From Tetranychus cinnabarinus (taxonomy: Eukaryota; Arthropoda; Arachnida; Trombidiformes; Tetranychidae): a DNA stretch of 64,000 nucleotides. Under the pieces are notes generated by a model, which saw nothing but the letters and a program-made list of their open reading frames with translations, did not search any database and had not been told where the DNA came from. Where the stretch lies: assembly GCA_022266195.1 (NCBI GenBank), contig WHVY01000002.1, positions 15,329,001 through 15,393,000 on the forward strand, given 5' to 3'. Below, one piece after another: positions 42,101 to 51,400 of this stretch (positions within the stretch are counted from its first letter, which is position 1; every line of letters starts with the position of its first letter). The translations under genes were made by a program, and so were the position numbers.

Positions 42101-45100
42101 TCTTGCGCTGTATCAATCGAAGCAGATAAAAATTTCTCATTTCTTTTGTCAGGTTTCATGCTGATCATCATTTTCACCATTCGCCAACATTAACATTCAA
42201 TCATCAGTTTTCTTCTTCTTTGACCATCTTTTTCTGTCATCATCAACCTTTTATCCAACTTGAAACCTTTTTTGTCTCTTGTCCAGTTGACCGATAATCA
42301 ATGGACAATATAGTGTTCAGAATCAATCAGATTCATTTAACTTTTTTCTCTCTTTTCATTTTTTCGCCTTCCAATTTGCGAAAAACTAGTTTCTACTTTT
42401 GATTATTTGGCCTTTTTTACAATTAAATTTGCAATGAAATTTGAAAATCAATCAATCTCAGGTTATTGAAGAAAAGGAACAAATTAAACAGTTCAATTGA
42501 TCAAAATTAAAATGTTTTCATCCAACAACAAATATAATTACATTTAATCATTTTTACCATTTTTTTCTTCTTCTTGCTATTCGGTAAGAAGATGGAGAGA
42601 AGACAAAACAACTTTTCCTCATTTTTCTTTATAATATAATTATGTTGATTATGATCATCATCATTATCATCATCAATTGATTGAAACTTCATTTATCAAG
42701 AAAAGATGAAAAGTAAAGAAATGATTTTTACACTTGTTTCGTTTTTTCCCTTCTTGGCTATTCAATGTAAACATTAATTAAATTTGAAAAGCATTTCAAT
42801 CAATTTTGTTTGATAAATAGTTTGCTTCATTTGGATACTTTGAGTTACCGTTTTTACATCTTTTGCATTCTGTAAATAATGTTAACTCATGATGATGATG
42901 ATGATGATGAGGTGATGAACATGGTTTGCAGGGAAAGGGAATGTTTGAGTTTTGATTTGAGCGTTTAACTTACCATTTGGGAACTTGATTTGTTCATCGT
43001 CCATTTTAAGAAGTTCATTGTTGGAATTGGCTGATTTTCCTTGTTTACCTTGTTGAAGACGCATTTGCTGTTGTCGAGTTAAATTGTCTGGTTTACCTGT
43101 TGCTGTATTTGGTGGTTGCATCCCATGTACAAGTGATAACATTGAGCGAGTTGAAGCAGCAGCTTGTAACACTGCTGCTGCAATGGCTTGTTGTGATTGT
43201 TGTATTAAACCTTCTTGTGAACCATTGCGTTCCAATTCACGAACATTGTTTGCATGTTTATCCGATTGTGTATGGATGGATAGGTTACCCTTGGTTGTTG
43301 TTGAATAATTACAAATCTCACATCGATATGGTTTATAGCCACAGGTATAGGTTTCACCACGGGAAAGTCGTGGATGCTTTTGACCAGTTAAACAGTAAAC
43401 ACAAGACATTTCATTCTCTGGATGCTTCTCTTTCATGTGGATAGCCAAAGTTTCCTGATACTTGTAATGCCAATTACATTTAGGGCATTTCAGGGTTTTA
43501 CACGAGTTACGGGAATGCATCATGGTCATGTGGCCACCAAGAGATCGAGAAGAACCAAGAACAATGTCACATTTAGGACATTCAACACCCTCTGGATGGT
43601 GACAGCCAGAACTGGCCGAGTTGCTTGACAAGTTTGATGGGGTTGAGGTTGATGCTTGCCCTTGTTGTTGTTGCTGTTGTTGCTGGTTAACTGCGGCTGC
43701 TGCTGCAGCCAGTGCAGAGGCCACGGCAGCGGCAACATTTGAGTTCATTGAGGTTAGGGTTGAAGGTGAGAGAGGAACTGAAGCTGCAGTTAATCCAATG
43801 GGTGGTGATGAGGCTGCCGAGGTTGGTGAGGTTTGCTTGGTGGTCAGTGAGAGTGACGATGATTTGGGTGAGACTGAGGTTGATGGTGGTGAACATACAG
43901 CGGGATTAACAATGGTTAAAGAGGATCCATAGGTTGAACTAGGTGAGCCCGTTGAGTTACCTTGTAGTTGATGTGATTGAACGTGTTGTTCATTTGATCG
44001 TTGTGATGCAGCAGCCGCTGCTTTGGCAATCTTTTCAAGATTACACAGATCAGCAAGCTCTGGAGTTAATAATGAATTAATATTTAAATCCATTGCATTT
44101 AAATCACTACCACTAATTCCCATTCGATTATTATTATTAACTTTATTAATCTCACTAGAATCTCCATCATCTTTATTATTCTTCTTCTTCTTATTATTAT
44201 TACCATTGGAATTATTGTTGCTTTTACTTTTACTAGCATTAGTTGAATTATTATTAGAATGAAGATTATTTGAATTATTATTATTATTGTTATTATTATT
44301 ATTATTATTCTTTGGTAAAACTAAATTCAACGTTTCAAACGTTGACGATTCACTTGGTATCGGTGAGTTGATATTTGATGATTGACTGGGAAGGCTATTG
44401 GTTGAGGGAGACATGAACGGCGGTGTTGATGAAGAGTCCAACATTGGATTGATGGTTGAGGAACTTGATTGTTGACATGAAGATGAGCTTGATTGCTGAT
44501 GAGATTTGTGTGAATCACCAAGTGTTTCATTGGTGGTGTTGTTGTTGGTGGTTACATTGGAATGGAGTGAAGATGAGGGTGATGATGATGGCGATGAAGA
44601 AGATGATAGTTTCTCTGGAACATTATTAGTAGTTGATTGGCTTGAAAGATTAGGATGATGAGGTCCATTAAGAGGCGAGGCACCGTTTACAGAGGAACTT
44701 GATGTTGACATTGATGAGGTTGACTGTTGTTGCTGTTGGTGGTGAGAGTGTGTTGAGGTTGATGGTGAGCTTGATGGTGTTGCCGTTGATCCAGTAACAG
44801 CATTTAAATCAAGGTTAACCGGTGAAACCAGGTTAGCCAATGAGGTGGGTAACAGTGTTTGAGGAACTTCCATTCGTGGCTCTAAAAAGGATAAAACTGG
44901 CTCCTTATCTTGACCAACTCCTTGAATTATTGCGGAACTATTTTTAGCGGAAAGAAGAGCTTTCTCTTCATCATTTGGTATTATATTGTGCTCACTTGAT
45001 GCATGAGCAGTAAATGATTTAACATAAACAAATGATAGTTTACAGATAAAGCACATGAGTATTGGTTTAACGGGCACTGTTGGTGTCACCTTACTGTTGG

Positions 45101-45587
45101 CTGTTGATGATGAAGGTGAACATAAAGATAATTTACTATTTTTACCTTTAATCTTTGAACATTTTCGTCGTGAACGTTCAATCCTCGTTTTACTCTTTAC
45201 TTGGCATCGAGTTGACTTCATTGAGTTTAGATTGTTGACAGAGTTCATGTTGTCACCGGTTGTTGAATTTTCATCATTCTCATCGTAAACTTCATTCTCA
45301 TCAAATTCATCAGTTTGCTCATCATTTAGTAAACTATCATTTTCCGAGTCTTCATCGGCTTCATCTTCCTCTGTAACATCTTCATCTTGTTCACCTTTAT
45401 TGTTGTTGGTCAGTTCTTCATCAACATTTTCATCTTCACTCAAATTATCCAAATTGTCATCGAAACAAGATTTAATCTCTTCCAGAGGCGGCAATTTAAA
45501 GTCAGTCTCGTCTTCACCTCTCTCACCATGACTATCGCGTATCTTTTTATACTTATCCGATAAGGTAAACACCCTGTAACTGTGCAT
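26681..45587 (-). CDS. zfh2: zinc-finger homeodomain transcription factor, zfh2/ZFHX3-ZFHX4 family (three recognised exons)
   Basis: Predicted nuclear DNA-binding transcription factor. The coding join is 45587-42974, 37279-29562, 27196-26681, about 3615 residues; human ZFHX3 has about 3700. Both introns are GT..AG and phase-compatible: the first splits a GAT codon (G|AT), the second lies between codons. Numbered from the ATG at 45587, fingers start at 179, 670, 701, 756, 962, 1062, 1213, 1241, 1405, 1450, 1610, 1758, 1931, 2776, 2974, 3192 and 3515. Homeodomains lie at 2317-2376, 2691-2750, 3122-3181 and 3432-3491. Near-identical family stretches include SVSDRHVYKYRCNQCSLAF and VVQVWFQNTRARERKGQF. 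Family members act in neural and appendage development (known for Drosophila zfh2) and neuronal differentiation (ZFHX3). The ATG is probably not the true start: similarity seems to continue upstream. About five fingers seen in ZFHX3 are not found here. Confidence 0.95.
27056..27196 (-). other. zfh2: homeodomain 4, remaining 47 residues (3445-3491)
   Basis: Contains MLGREIGLPKRVVQVWFQNA then RAKEKKARL, with helix-3 residues W, F, Q and N all present, so the DNA-contact helix is intact. Confidence 0.95.
27197..29561 (-). other. zfh2: intron inside homeodomain 4 (2365 bp)
   Basis: Donor GTAACA at 29561, acceptor GGTGAATAATCAG ending at 27197, phase 0. Splicing joins MTTVQLK to VMKSVFDEYK and restores an unbroken homeodomain, the strongest evidence for the junction. 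The intron holds GA repeats (near 28935 and 29142), a GAA run at 27251-27281, and no recognisable gene. Confidence 0.95.
27251..27281. repeat. GAA/TTC microsatellite
   Basis: A near-perfect GAA run on the plus strand inside the intron, 55-85 bp upstream (gene sense) of the last exon's acceptor. Confidence 0.8.
29562..29600 (-). other. zfh2: homeodomain 4, first 13 residues (3432-3444)
   Basis: KRFRTQMTTVQLK, the N-terminal arm and start of helix 1, immediately before the donor. ZFHX3 has KRFRTQMTNLQLK. The remaining 47 residues are in the next exon (27196-27056). Confidence 0.95.
29562..37279 (-). CDS. zfh2: zfh2-type gene, giant central exon (12 fingers, homeodomains 1-3 and the start of 4)
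   Basis: A 7718 bp exon coding for residues 872-3444. Fingers start at 962, 1062, 1213, 1241, 1405, 1450, 1610, 1758 (C2HC), 1931, 2776 (C2HC), 2974 and 3192. Homeodomains are at 2317, 2691 and 3122, and the first 13 residues of homeodomain 4 end the exon. Before finger 1931, HLLETWGFEIVMQFNENHQ resembles ALLENFGFELVIQYNENKQ of ZFHX3. Spacers carry Ala runs (plus-strand 30771-30829, 32979-33018, 33129-33173, 34678-34722, 35413-35455) and Gln and Ser runs. After homeodomain 1 there are IKQE and IKED, which fit SUMO-acceptor-like sites; PLDLSKP lies at 3302-3308. The donor is CAGTTAAAG|GTAACA at 29562/29561. The open frame runs past both splice sites, so the raw ORF (37361-29541) overstates the exon. 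Confidence 0.96.
29970..29990 (-). other. zfh2: PLDLSKP, CtBP-recruitment type motif (residues 3302-3308)
   Basis: The motif fits the P-x-D-L-S consensus bound by the co-repressor CtBP, known from ZEB/zfh1 and other repressors. It lies between homeodomains 3 and 4 in a Gly/Asp-rich, probably disordered region, so it would be exposed. The motif is seen directly; its function is inferred. Confidence 0.6.
30255..30530 (-). other. zfh2: homeodomain 3 (residues 3122-3181) and adjoining C2H2 finger (3192-3213)
   Basis: The homeodomain starts KRLRTTILPEQLDYLYQKY and its helix 3 is KKRVVQVWFQNTRARERKG. Ten residues later comes CPFCRALFKARSALESHLAT then RH. The homeodomain-finger pairing and sequence are hallmarks of ZFHX3/4 and zfh2. 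Confidence 0.97.
30912..30974 (-). other. zfh2: C2H2 finger between homeodomains 2 and 3 (residues 2974-2994)
   Basis: FRCEKCGLVFPRFDLCQEHQ then LVH. This matches the ZFHX3 finger CDQCKLAFPSFEHWQEHQ at the same place, between the second and third homeodomains. Confidence 0.88.
31644..31823 (-). other. zfh2: homeodomain 2 (residues 2691-2750)
   Basis: Begins RANRTRFTDYQIKVLQEFF, contains YPKDDDLEYLSKLLNL, and ends with recognition helix RVIVVWFQNARQKARK. A C2HC finger (CKKCCQVFQRYYDL, residues 2776-2797, 31503-31568) follows, as in ZFHX3. Confidence 0.97.
32766..32945 (-). other. zfh2: homeodomain 1 (residues 2317-2376)
   Basis: 60 residues beginning KRARTRITDDQLKVLRQYF, with recognition helix VIKHWFRNTLFKERQRNK and the flanking DSPYNF that is typical of ZFHX homeodomain 1. 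WFRN replaces the usual WFQN, as in the family. Confidence 0.97.
34038..35681 (-). other. zfh2: C2H2/C2HC fingers 9-13 of the zfh2-type protein
   Basis: Fingers at residues 1405-1427 (CHRCKVAFTRQSY), 1450-1472 (CDLCKESFTQKTI, preceded by MEKYLDPNRPHK as in ZFHX3 MEKFLDPSRPYK), 1610-1632 (CNICKVAYNNGPA then HIRSVLHQT), 1758-1778 (C2HC, CNRCGTIVPNQET) and 1931-1952 (CDFCNKEFSSIWV). The 1931 finger is followed by ETFADEYRKDYDRRH, matching ERFAKQYRDHYDKLY in ZFHX3. Confidence 0.9.
36108..37010 (-). other. zfh2: C2H2 fingers 5-8 of the zfh2-type protein
   Basis: Fingers at residues 962-983 (CPQCNFSTNSEGK), 1062-1083 (CPLCQSPCETRKG), 1213-1233 and 1241-1262. The last two lie in the family's most conserved stretch, YKYRCNQCSLAFKTIEKLQ then LHSQYH, followed by AATQCCLCRRSFRS. 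The first two correspond to the ZFHX3 fingers that begin YQCPYCKYS and LRCPLCQDM. Confidence 0.9.
37298..37320 (-). repeat. TTC microsatellite serving as 3' splice-site pyrimidine tract
   Basis: On the minus strand a run of about six TTC units is followed by TTGTCTTTTCCTTGTCTAG, which ends at the acceptor of the giant exon. It supplies the polypyrimidine tract. Confidence 0.75.
37886..38139. mobile_element. TA-flanked hairpin MITE in the large zfh2-type intron
   Basis: Two inverted arms of about 125 bp face each other with almost no spacer. The left end is TA then CAGCTGCGAAAATGGAG (37886 on) and the right end is the exact complement followed by TA (to 38139). The outer 85 bp of the arms differ at only a handful of positions; the inner parts are more diverged. 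TA flanks and CAG-starting termini fit a non-autonomous Tc1/mariner-type element. There is no transposase ORF. High arm identity suggests a fairly recent insertion compared with the 28S-like fragments. Confidence 0.8.
38594..38614. repeat. GAA/TTC microsatellite
   Basis: A short GAA run in the large intron on the plus strand. Confidence 0.75.
42889..42911. repeat. GAT/ATC microsatellite
   Basis: A (GAT)n run just inside the large intron, about 60-85 bp past the donor of the first recognised exon. Its minus-strand reading gives the poly-Ile seen if the frame is read through the splice site. Confidence 0.85.
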
Positions 45588-45595
45588 AATAGGAA
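42974..45595 (-). CDS. zfh2: zfh2-type gene, first recognised coding exon (N-terminal fingers)
   Basis: Residues 1-871 plus one base. In order: HSYRVF, which resembles HSFRVF in ZFHX3; an acidic Asp/Glu/Asn-rich region (about 26-110); a basic patch (about 128-150); and the conserved ILMCFICKLSF finger (C179, C182, H195, H200) followed by the family signature SAIIQGVGQDKEPVLSFLEP. After a long Ser/Asn/Thr-rich linker with a poly-Asn run (plus-strand 44271-44310) come three fingers at 670-778 that closely match ZFHX3 (SSRSLGGHMTMMHSRNSCKT; YSTTTKGNLSIHTQSDKH). The donor reads AATG|GTAAGT at 42974/42973. The 5' edge is uncertain: acceptor-like AG ends lie before 45595 and 45608, while an in-frame TAA 14 codons before the ATG limits extension without splicing. 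Confidence 0.9.
43254..43580 (-). other. zfh2: cluster of three C2H2 fingers plus a Cys-rich link (fingers 2-4)
   Basis: Fingers at residues 670-691 (ECPKCDIVLGSS start), 701-722 (KCPKCNWHYKYQ start) and 756-778 (RCEICNYSTTTK start). Between the second and third lies CVYC...TCGYKPYRC, which keeps the family's extra cysteines at 729, 732 and 749. The order and linkers match ZFHX3. In ZFHX3 about five more fingers follow before the next part of the protein; here the exon instead runs into a Gln/Ala-rich tail and the donor site. Confidence 0.93.
44988..45053 (-). other. zfh2: C2H2 zinc finger 1 of the zfh2-type protein
   Basis: Residues 179-200, CFICKLSFVYVKSFTAHASS followed by EH. Spacing is C-x2-C-x12-H-x4-H. 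The finger and the KPILM before it are strongly conserved with ZFHX3, which fixes this exon as the N-terminal part of a ZFHX gene. Confidence 0.9.
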
Positions 45596-48407
45596 CTTTT
45601 AGGAAAAACTTAAGATCAGTTTTGTCTTAAGTTGTAATTACAATTGGACAAAATAATATTAAAACAAGTGAGAATAAACAAAATTAATAATCAAAATCCC
45701 ATGAGAAGGTTGATCAAGTTAACAATTGATTTCCCAATGGAAAGTGATTAACAGTTAATGAAGGATGTTGATCATTTTGGTGAAACATTGAAACAAGAGA
45801 AGAGATGAAAAATTAATAAAAATTATTAATTATGAGGTAACAATCACAATTAAATCCCATTGGAACGTTTCATATTGGAATCACATTTTTCAACGTTTTT
45901 TTCATCATTTGGGTTTTGTTGATGATTAACAAATTGATGAGTTGATGAGAGTCGCACAATTAAAACAAATGCAGCAATTAACAATTGGATAAACAAGAGA
46001 AAAGAGAAGAAAATAGAAGAGAAAAAAAGAAAAACTTGAATTAGTTAATGATTGAGTTAATCATCCTCATTAAGTGGACATTGGTTAACAATTGTTGATT
46101 AACTATAAAATTAATACAAAAGTTGGTCATTTGAGGGTAAAAAAAGGAGACAAAAAAAGTACTTTTGGTTAGATTTTGTTTTTTTGGCACAAATCAATGT
46201 TATTTTTTTTCTTGCTCGTTGCTTACTTTGGTTAGACTTGACCTTAGATGAGAGAGAGAGCGAGAAAAAAGAGGAAAAAACAAAGATGTTGTTGATGAGG
46301 ATGATGATGATGTTTTTTACTCTTCAAGTGAGTTGAGGTTTAGTGACTTGTTTGACGTTCAAGTTGAAACTGAGGAGCAACTTTTCCTCGGGAGACAAAA
46401 GAGAGAGTCGAAAGAGAGAGAGGAAGGAGAGTTGATTGGAGTGAGATGAAAAACAAGTCTGTCCAAGAGAGGGAAGAGAAGAAGATGAGAAGATGAGAAA
46501 AGAGAGAGAGAAAGAAATGTTAAGAAAAATTGAGATGCAGATTAGTGGAGAGCAAAGAGATTCCCATTTATGAGGTTAACCCTCGGCTCTCTCTAAGCTT
46601 AACAATCTTCATCTTCATCATCATCTTATTCTTAAACAACAAATATTCAATTGAACTTCTTACCAATATACATTAGCCTTTTTTTTCAAGGAAACTTAAA
46701 TTTTGGTAACAAATATGCTTGCCAATGACCTGCCTCATGTCATCTCACTGCTCCTTCTCATCATTCCTTGTTTCTCTTCTCTCTCTAGACACAAATAAAA
46801 GGTAAGGATCAAGACAAAGGTTACCTTAAATTCACAGCAAATATCTTGACAGATGTCTCTTTCTTTTCTCACTTTTGGGCTTTTCTTAATCAACTTGATT
46901 TACTTTACATTATTTTATTTTTTCTGCTTCTCTTTTCTCTTCATCATCATCTTTGCCATCTTCAATTTTCAATCTTTTTTACCTTTCCAGACAAAAGGTA
47001 CAGGTAAGTATTAGTTTATTTTATTGTCATTATTTTTATTCTTCTACCCATTTTTACCTTTTCACGTTGCATGAGAAATGCAAAAATCTCTTCAATAGGT
47101 AAAGGTTATTATTGATTTTAATGGTTTTGTTGGACATTTCTTTTCCTCTTTTCTTTCTCTCCAATTTGGATAATCTTTCATTATCAGTCATCAAATGTGA
47201 TTCTGTTCAATTTACCATCAATTTGGGTTTCTTTCAGTTTTTAAAAATTTTGTTTTTTCCATCAAACAATAAGTTCATATTTTTGGGTAGAAAATGAAAA
47301 AATTGTAATTTATTTAGACTCTGTTTTTAAGCTTGTAATTTGCATCTCATCTTGAAGCTGAATTACTCTGAGCTTTCGCCATCATTTCCAAGGTTCTGCT
47401 TCTTCTGATTAAATTCAACTGATTATGCGTATTCCAAATGAACCAATCACCATTAATTTGCTTTTACAACTCAAATGAACGAGGTAATCAAAATGATGAT
47501 CAAAAGTTTTCTTTACTCAAACATTTTCTAACCTTTGAATAAGTTCACCTTTCATCGTTTAATCTGACAAAGAAAAAACAACTTTGTATTTACCTATTCA
47601 TGATACAACAGAGGAAAAAAAATCAATGATTGACACAGATTTAATAAACAGAGGGAAATGTTGATTAATCCACCTTCTCATGATTACCATGAAATGTTGG
47701 GAAAAGTTGATCTTAATTTTGATTCTTGATCAAACTCATTAAAATCGTAGGTTTTCATTAGAGAGAAATGAAGGTTTCCAAAAATGCTTTTCCAATTCTG
47801 ATTGAAATTTAATTACAGAAAAGCATTTCTTTACTCATTACAACAGGTATAATTATAATGTTGATGATGGTGAAGATGAGTTACCCTGCCCTTCAGAGTC
47901 ACGAATAAGTAAAGAAGAGAGAAAAAAGAAAAGAAAAATATTCATCTTTTGATGATGAAAGATGAGGTCACCCATCAGGGTTACCCATCAATTTGAATAT
48001 CATGATAATCAGCAAGAAACTCAGAAGAAGAAGAAAAAAAAACAAAAAGAAGAAAATAATTGAAACAAATTAACTTTTCAAAAAATTGAATGACAAAAGT
48101 TATTGACTAAAGACAAATATTGAAATTGTCATCAAAGGTTAACTTTAGTTGTTTCAATATTGTGTTATATCAATTAGTAAATGATGATGATGAGAGGAGG
48201 TAAAGAGGTAAAAAGAGGAGTTGATGAAGAAACAGTAGGAGGCTCTTATTTACACTTTGATTCAATTAATTTAATACCCAAAGCCACACCTTATCCAGTT
48301 ACTGTCTCTTTCTTTTTGCCAATGATAATCATCATCAAACTCCAACCTCCTCCTTCATCTTCATCATTATCATTATCATCCTCAACTCCCACTTTTCTCT
48401 TGACTTT

Positions 48408-48429
48408 TCTCTCTCTCTCTCTCTCTCTT
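48408..48429. repeat. CT/GA microsatellite
   Basis: About ten CT units on the plus strand within a longer pyrimidine-rich tract. CT/GA repeats can be GAGA-factor sites in arthropods, but nothing else marks a promoter here. Confidence 0.8.
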
Positions 48430-51400
48430 CCTGTTCCTTTCAGTTCTTTTTTATATCATCATAATCATTATCATTATCATCATCACTGAACTTCACTAAT
48501 ATCACTTTATTTTTACTGCAAAAAATAGCATTTTCAATTATTTTGTTCATTCTTTTTAGATTTTCTTCTTCTTCTCTTCTCTTCCTTTTTTTTAACTCGC
48601 TTTACTAACTCTCATTATAAACCATTTTTCATCCTCTTCTTTACCTTTTCATTCATCAATGAATTTCACCGTTTCCATGGGTTTCCATGATTAACTGAAG
48701 AAAAGTTATCATCTACTTGAATTAATGTAATCATTTAACGCCCTTTGGAATTTCGTTGCGCTCTTTTTGCTCTTGAATTATCATTAAAACCTTTTTTCCC
48801 TACTTTTCTCAGGTAATCAGTAAAATTGGTAAGTTTATTGTTTTCAAGGAAAAAAAAGGATGGAGAAATGATGGAGAAAAGATTAAGATAAAATAATGAA
48901 AATTAGGAGAAGAGTAAAGATGAAAGTAAACTTGGGACTGATGAGGCTTTTTTTAAAGGCTCCTGGAAGCAGGTTAAGTGAGAGTGAAAGATGAGGTACA
49001 GAGAAGATAAGAAGATGAGGAAGACAGGTAGGTTTCTTAAGGGGAGTGAAACTTTGTGTCAGGTTAGGTGAGAAGCAAATTTTTCATCAAACTAATTGAC
49101 CATTCATCATGCTTTTTATAGGATTCATCCTCAGGGTATTTTAGACTTTGTTTGTGTTTTCTTTTTCTTCTTCTTTACTCATCTTCATCTTGCATCTCGT
49201 TTTTTTCATCACAACGTTTATCTTATTTGGATAAACGTTCATTGAGAAAATGATTTTTGCAGCTTTTGCTGTAACTGTTTAAAATGATAATTTTGAAAAT
49301 AATTGATTCCATTCAATTGTTTCATCCAAACATTATACAGATTTTCTTTCATTATCAGAATAACGTGTTGATAAACTGTGTGTGTGTTTGGGTTTACTTG
49401 TATTCCAGTCACGTGACTACAGATTTCTCAGGGAATCAGAATTTCTTCTGTTTCAGAACTTGAGGTGTGTGTGTGTGTTTTTGCCTAAAATCTTGTTTTT
49501 GTTTTTCCTTCTTTTTCGTATTTTTTTTATTCGATAATAAGAATAATAATTGCAATTGATACTCAAAACACATTCAATTCACAATTTAATAGTTGATCAA
49601 ATGATGCAGAAACAAAAACGTTTACTCCTAATGGATGATCATGATGATGAATCAAACGGCAAACTCAACATTTATTGTTATTGAGACTCAAGTCTGTTTT
49701 TTTCACTGGAAATGTGATTGATGCGCTTAATACAAATTATTATCATTATCTTTTGTGTTGATTAACAATGAACAAAACAGCAAAAAAAAGTTGCTCATTA
49801 ATCAGATAATTGTTGAAACTCTGTAAGCCTGGAAAAAGCAGTAAAAGAACAAGAAAATTTGCGGAAAAGTCAAATTTAATCAAATGACAGTCTTTACAGT
49901 AAACACTCACTCACACAACTTAAAATAGTCACAACCAGAGCGTAGGTTTTTCAGGTTATTTGTCAAAGGGAAGACAAGAAGGGCCAAAAGTTTAACTATA
50001 AAAATGGACAAAAAGAGGTTCCAAAAATGAGAAGTTGCCGTAAAAAAAACAAAGTAAACCTGAAAAACAATGGTGGGAGTGGTGGTTAGCAGGGAGGTTG
50101 AGGAGGTAATGAAGAAAAAAGAGTTTTTCTGTTGTTCATTTTTCTCTAGTTTCGCTGGGATGAAAAGAGGTAACAAAAGTTGCTAAAAAGTTACAGTGAA
50201 AAGAAACAAAAAGCCAAAGCTCACAACTCGTTTAGCATTTGTTTTGTTTCTTCTTTACCTTTTTACCTGTTCTTGTTTCTTTTTTTTCTGTGTTACCTTT
50301 GACTGTGTGGTTTTCAGCTTTTAATAAAACAACAACTCTGTTCCAATGGTAAAGAGATAAAGAATCAGAAAAGGTAAAGAAGATGGAAGATGAAGATGAG
50401 GGAAAAGGCATCTTTCTTCTTCTTCTTCGTTGGTAAACTTATTATATTCTCATTAGTAAATTGTTTTCTCTCCTTTACCTTATTCGTGATTCTCTTTGTA
50501 TTATGCATGTAAAAAGGTAAAGGTATAACCTTTTGCAATTATATTTGCTTGATACAGTTTCAAAGTTTCACTGCGGGAAAGAAGATGAAAATGACAATGA
50601 GAGAGTGAAATGACAAAAGAGTAAAGAAATAAAGACAATTGCAATTGTGCGAGATTTTAATCAACTAACCTTTTCTTTCACTGAGCTTCTTTTCTCTCTT
50701 TTTGTGGTTTCTTTTCGCGTTAAAATGTATAATAAATTTGCTTCTCTTTTTTTTGTATTTGTGTATCCAGATGACCATTTACATATTGCCATCATCGAGA
50801 GAGAAAAGCCTTTGGTCAAAAATAATCATCCATTAACAAATGGTCCAAATGCACGGTAAGAAGTGCATATTGGGCAAACAGTAAAGATCAATTTGTGTGA
50901 TTAACTGTGAAACAGTCAAACAGTGGCAATGCTTTGCATAAAGTCAATCCAAATGAGCAAAACTTCTGCTCGGAAAGAAAACACTCAAAAGCGAAAAACT
51001 ACCATGACTTTTAAAAGTAGCTTCGGGAAATTTTCTGCTTCGGGTAAAGATAATTGCTCAAAAAGCATCATGAAACGATCGAAACAATTCATTCGAAAGT
51101 TTTTGAATCTTAGTAAAAAACTTTGCGAAAATGGCAGAGCTCTAGAGATTTTCCAATTTTCTTTGAAATTTTCTGAAAAAATTGTTCGAAATTCTGATTT
51201 ATATTCTTGAAAATCGAACTAAAAAAACAGAAAATTTCGAGTGTATTCACAAAGATTTGGAGTGAAAATTCGACTTCATTCTCTTTATGGCAAACAATAA
51301 TTACTAGAAACTAATGATTATGTTGCTATCAATAAATCTCGCCAAACTTCCCATTCCCAGTTAAAAATCTGAATCATTATTTTCCATTGAAATTGATTAC

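Larger units (their letters stand above)
37280..42973 (-). other. zfh2: intron of the zfh2-type gene (5694 bp)
   Basis: Bounded by GTAAGT at 42973 and CTTGTCTAG ending at 37280. The flanking codon is split G|AT (Asp872), so direct joining keeps the frame. The acceptor is preceded by a TTC microsatellite acting as the pyrimidine tract. The intron is AT-rich and holds a 250 bp hairpin MITE (37888-38137), a GAA repeat (38594-38614) and TAATTA-rich DNA near 39520-39600. I looked for Cys-x2-Cys finger patterns that could represent skipped exons and saw none, but a short exon could be missed by eye. Confidence 0.85.

Noticed and set aside
43084..45288. Plus-strand ORFs opposite the first zfh2-type exon
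   Set aside because: They are antisense shadows of a strongly conserved minus-strand coding exon.
50923..51210. Plus-strand 95-codon Lys/Ser-rich ORF
   Set aside because: Less repetitive than most, but no recognised domain and no supporting gene structure.
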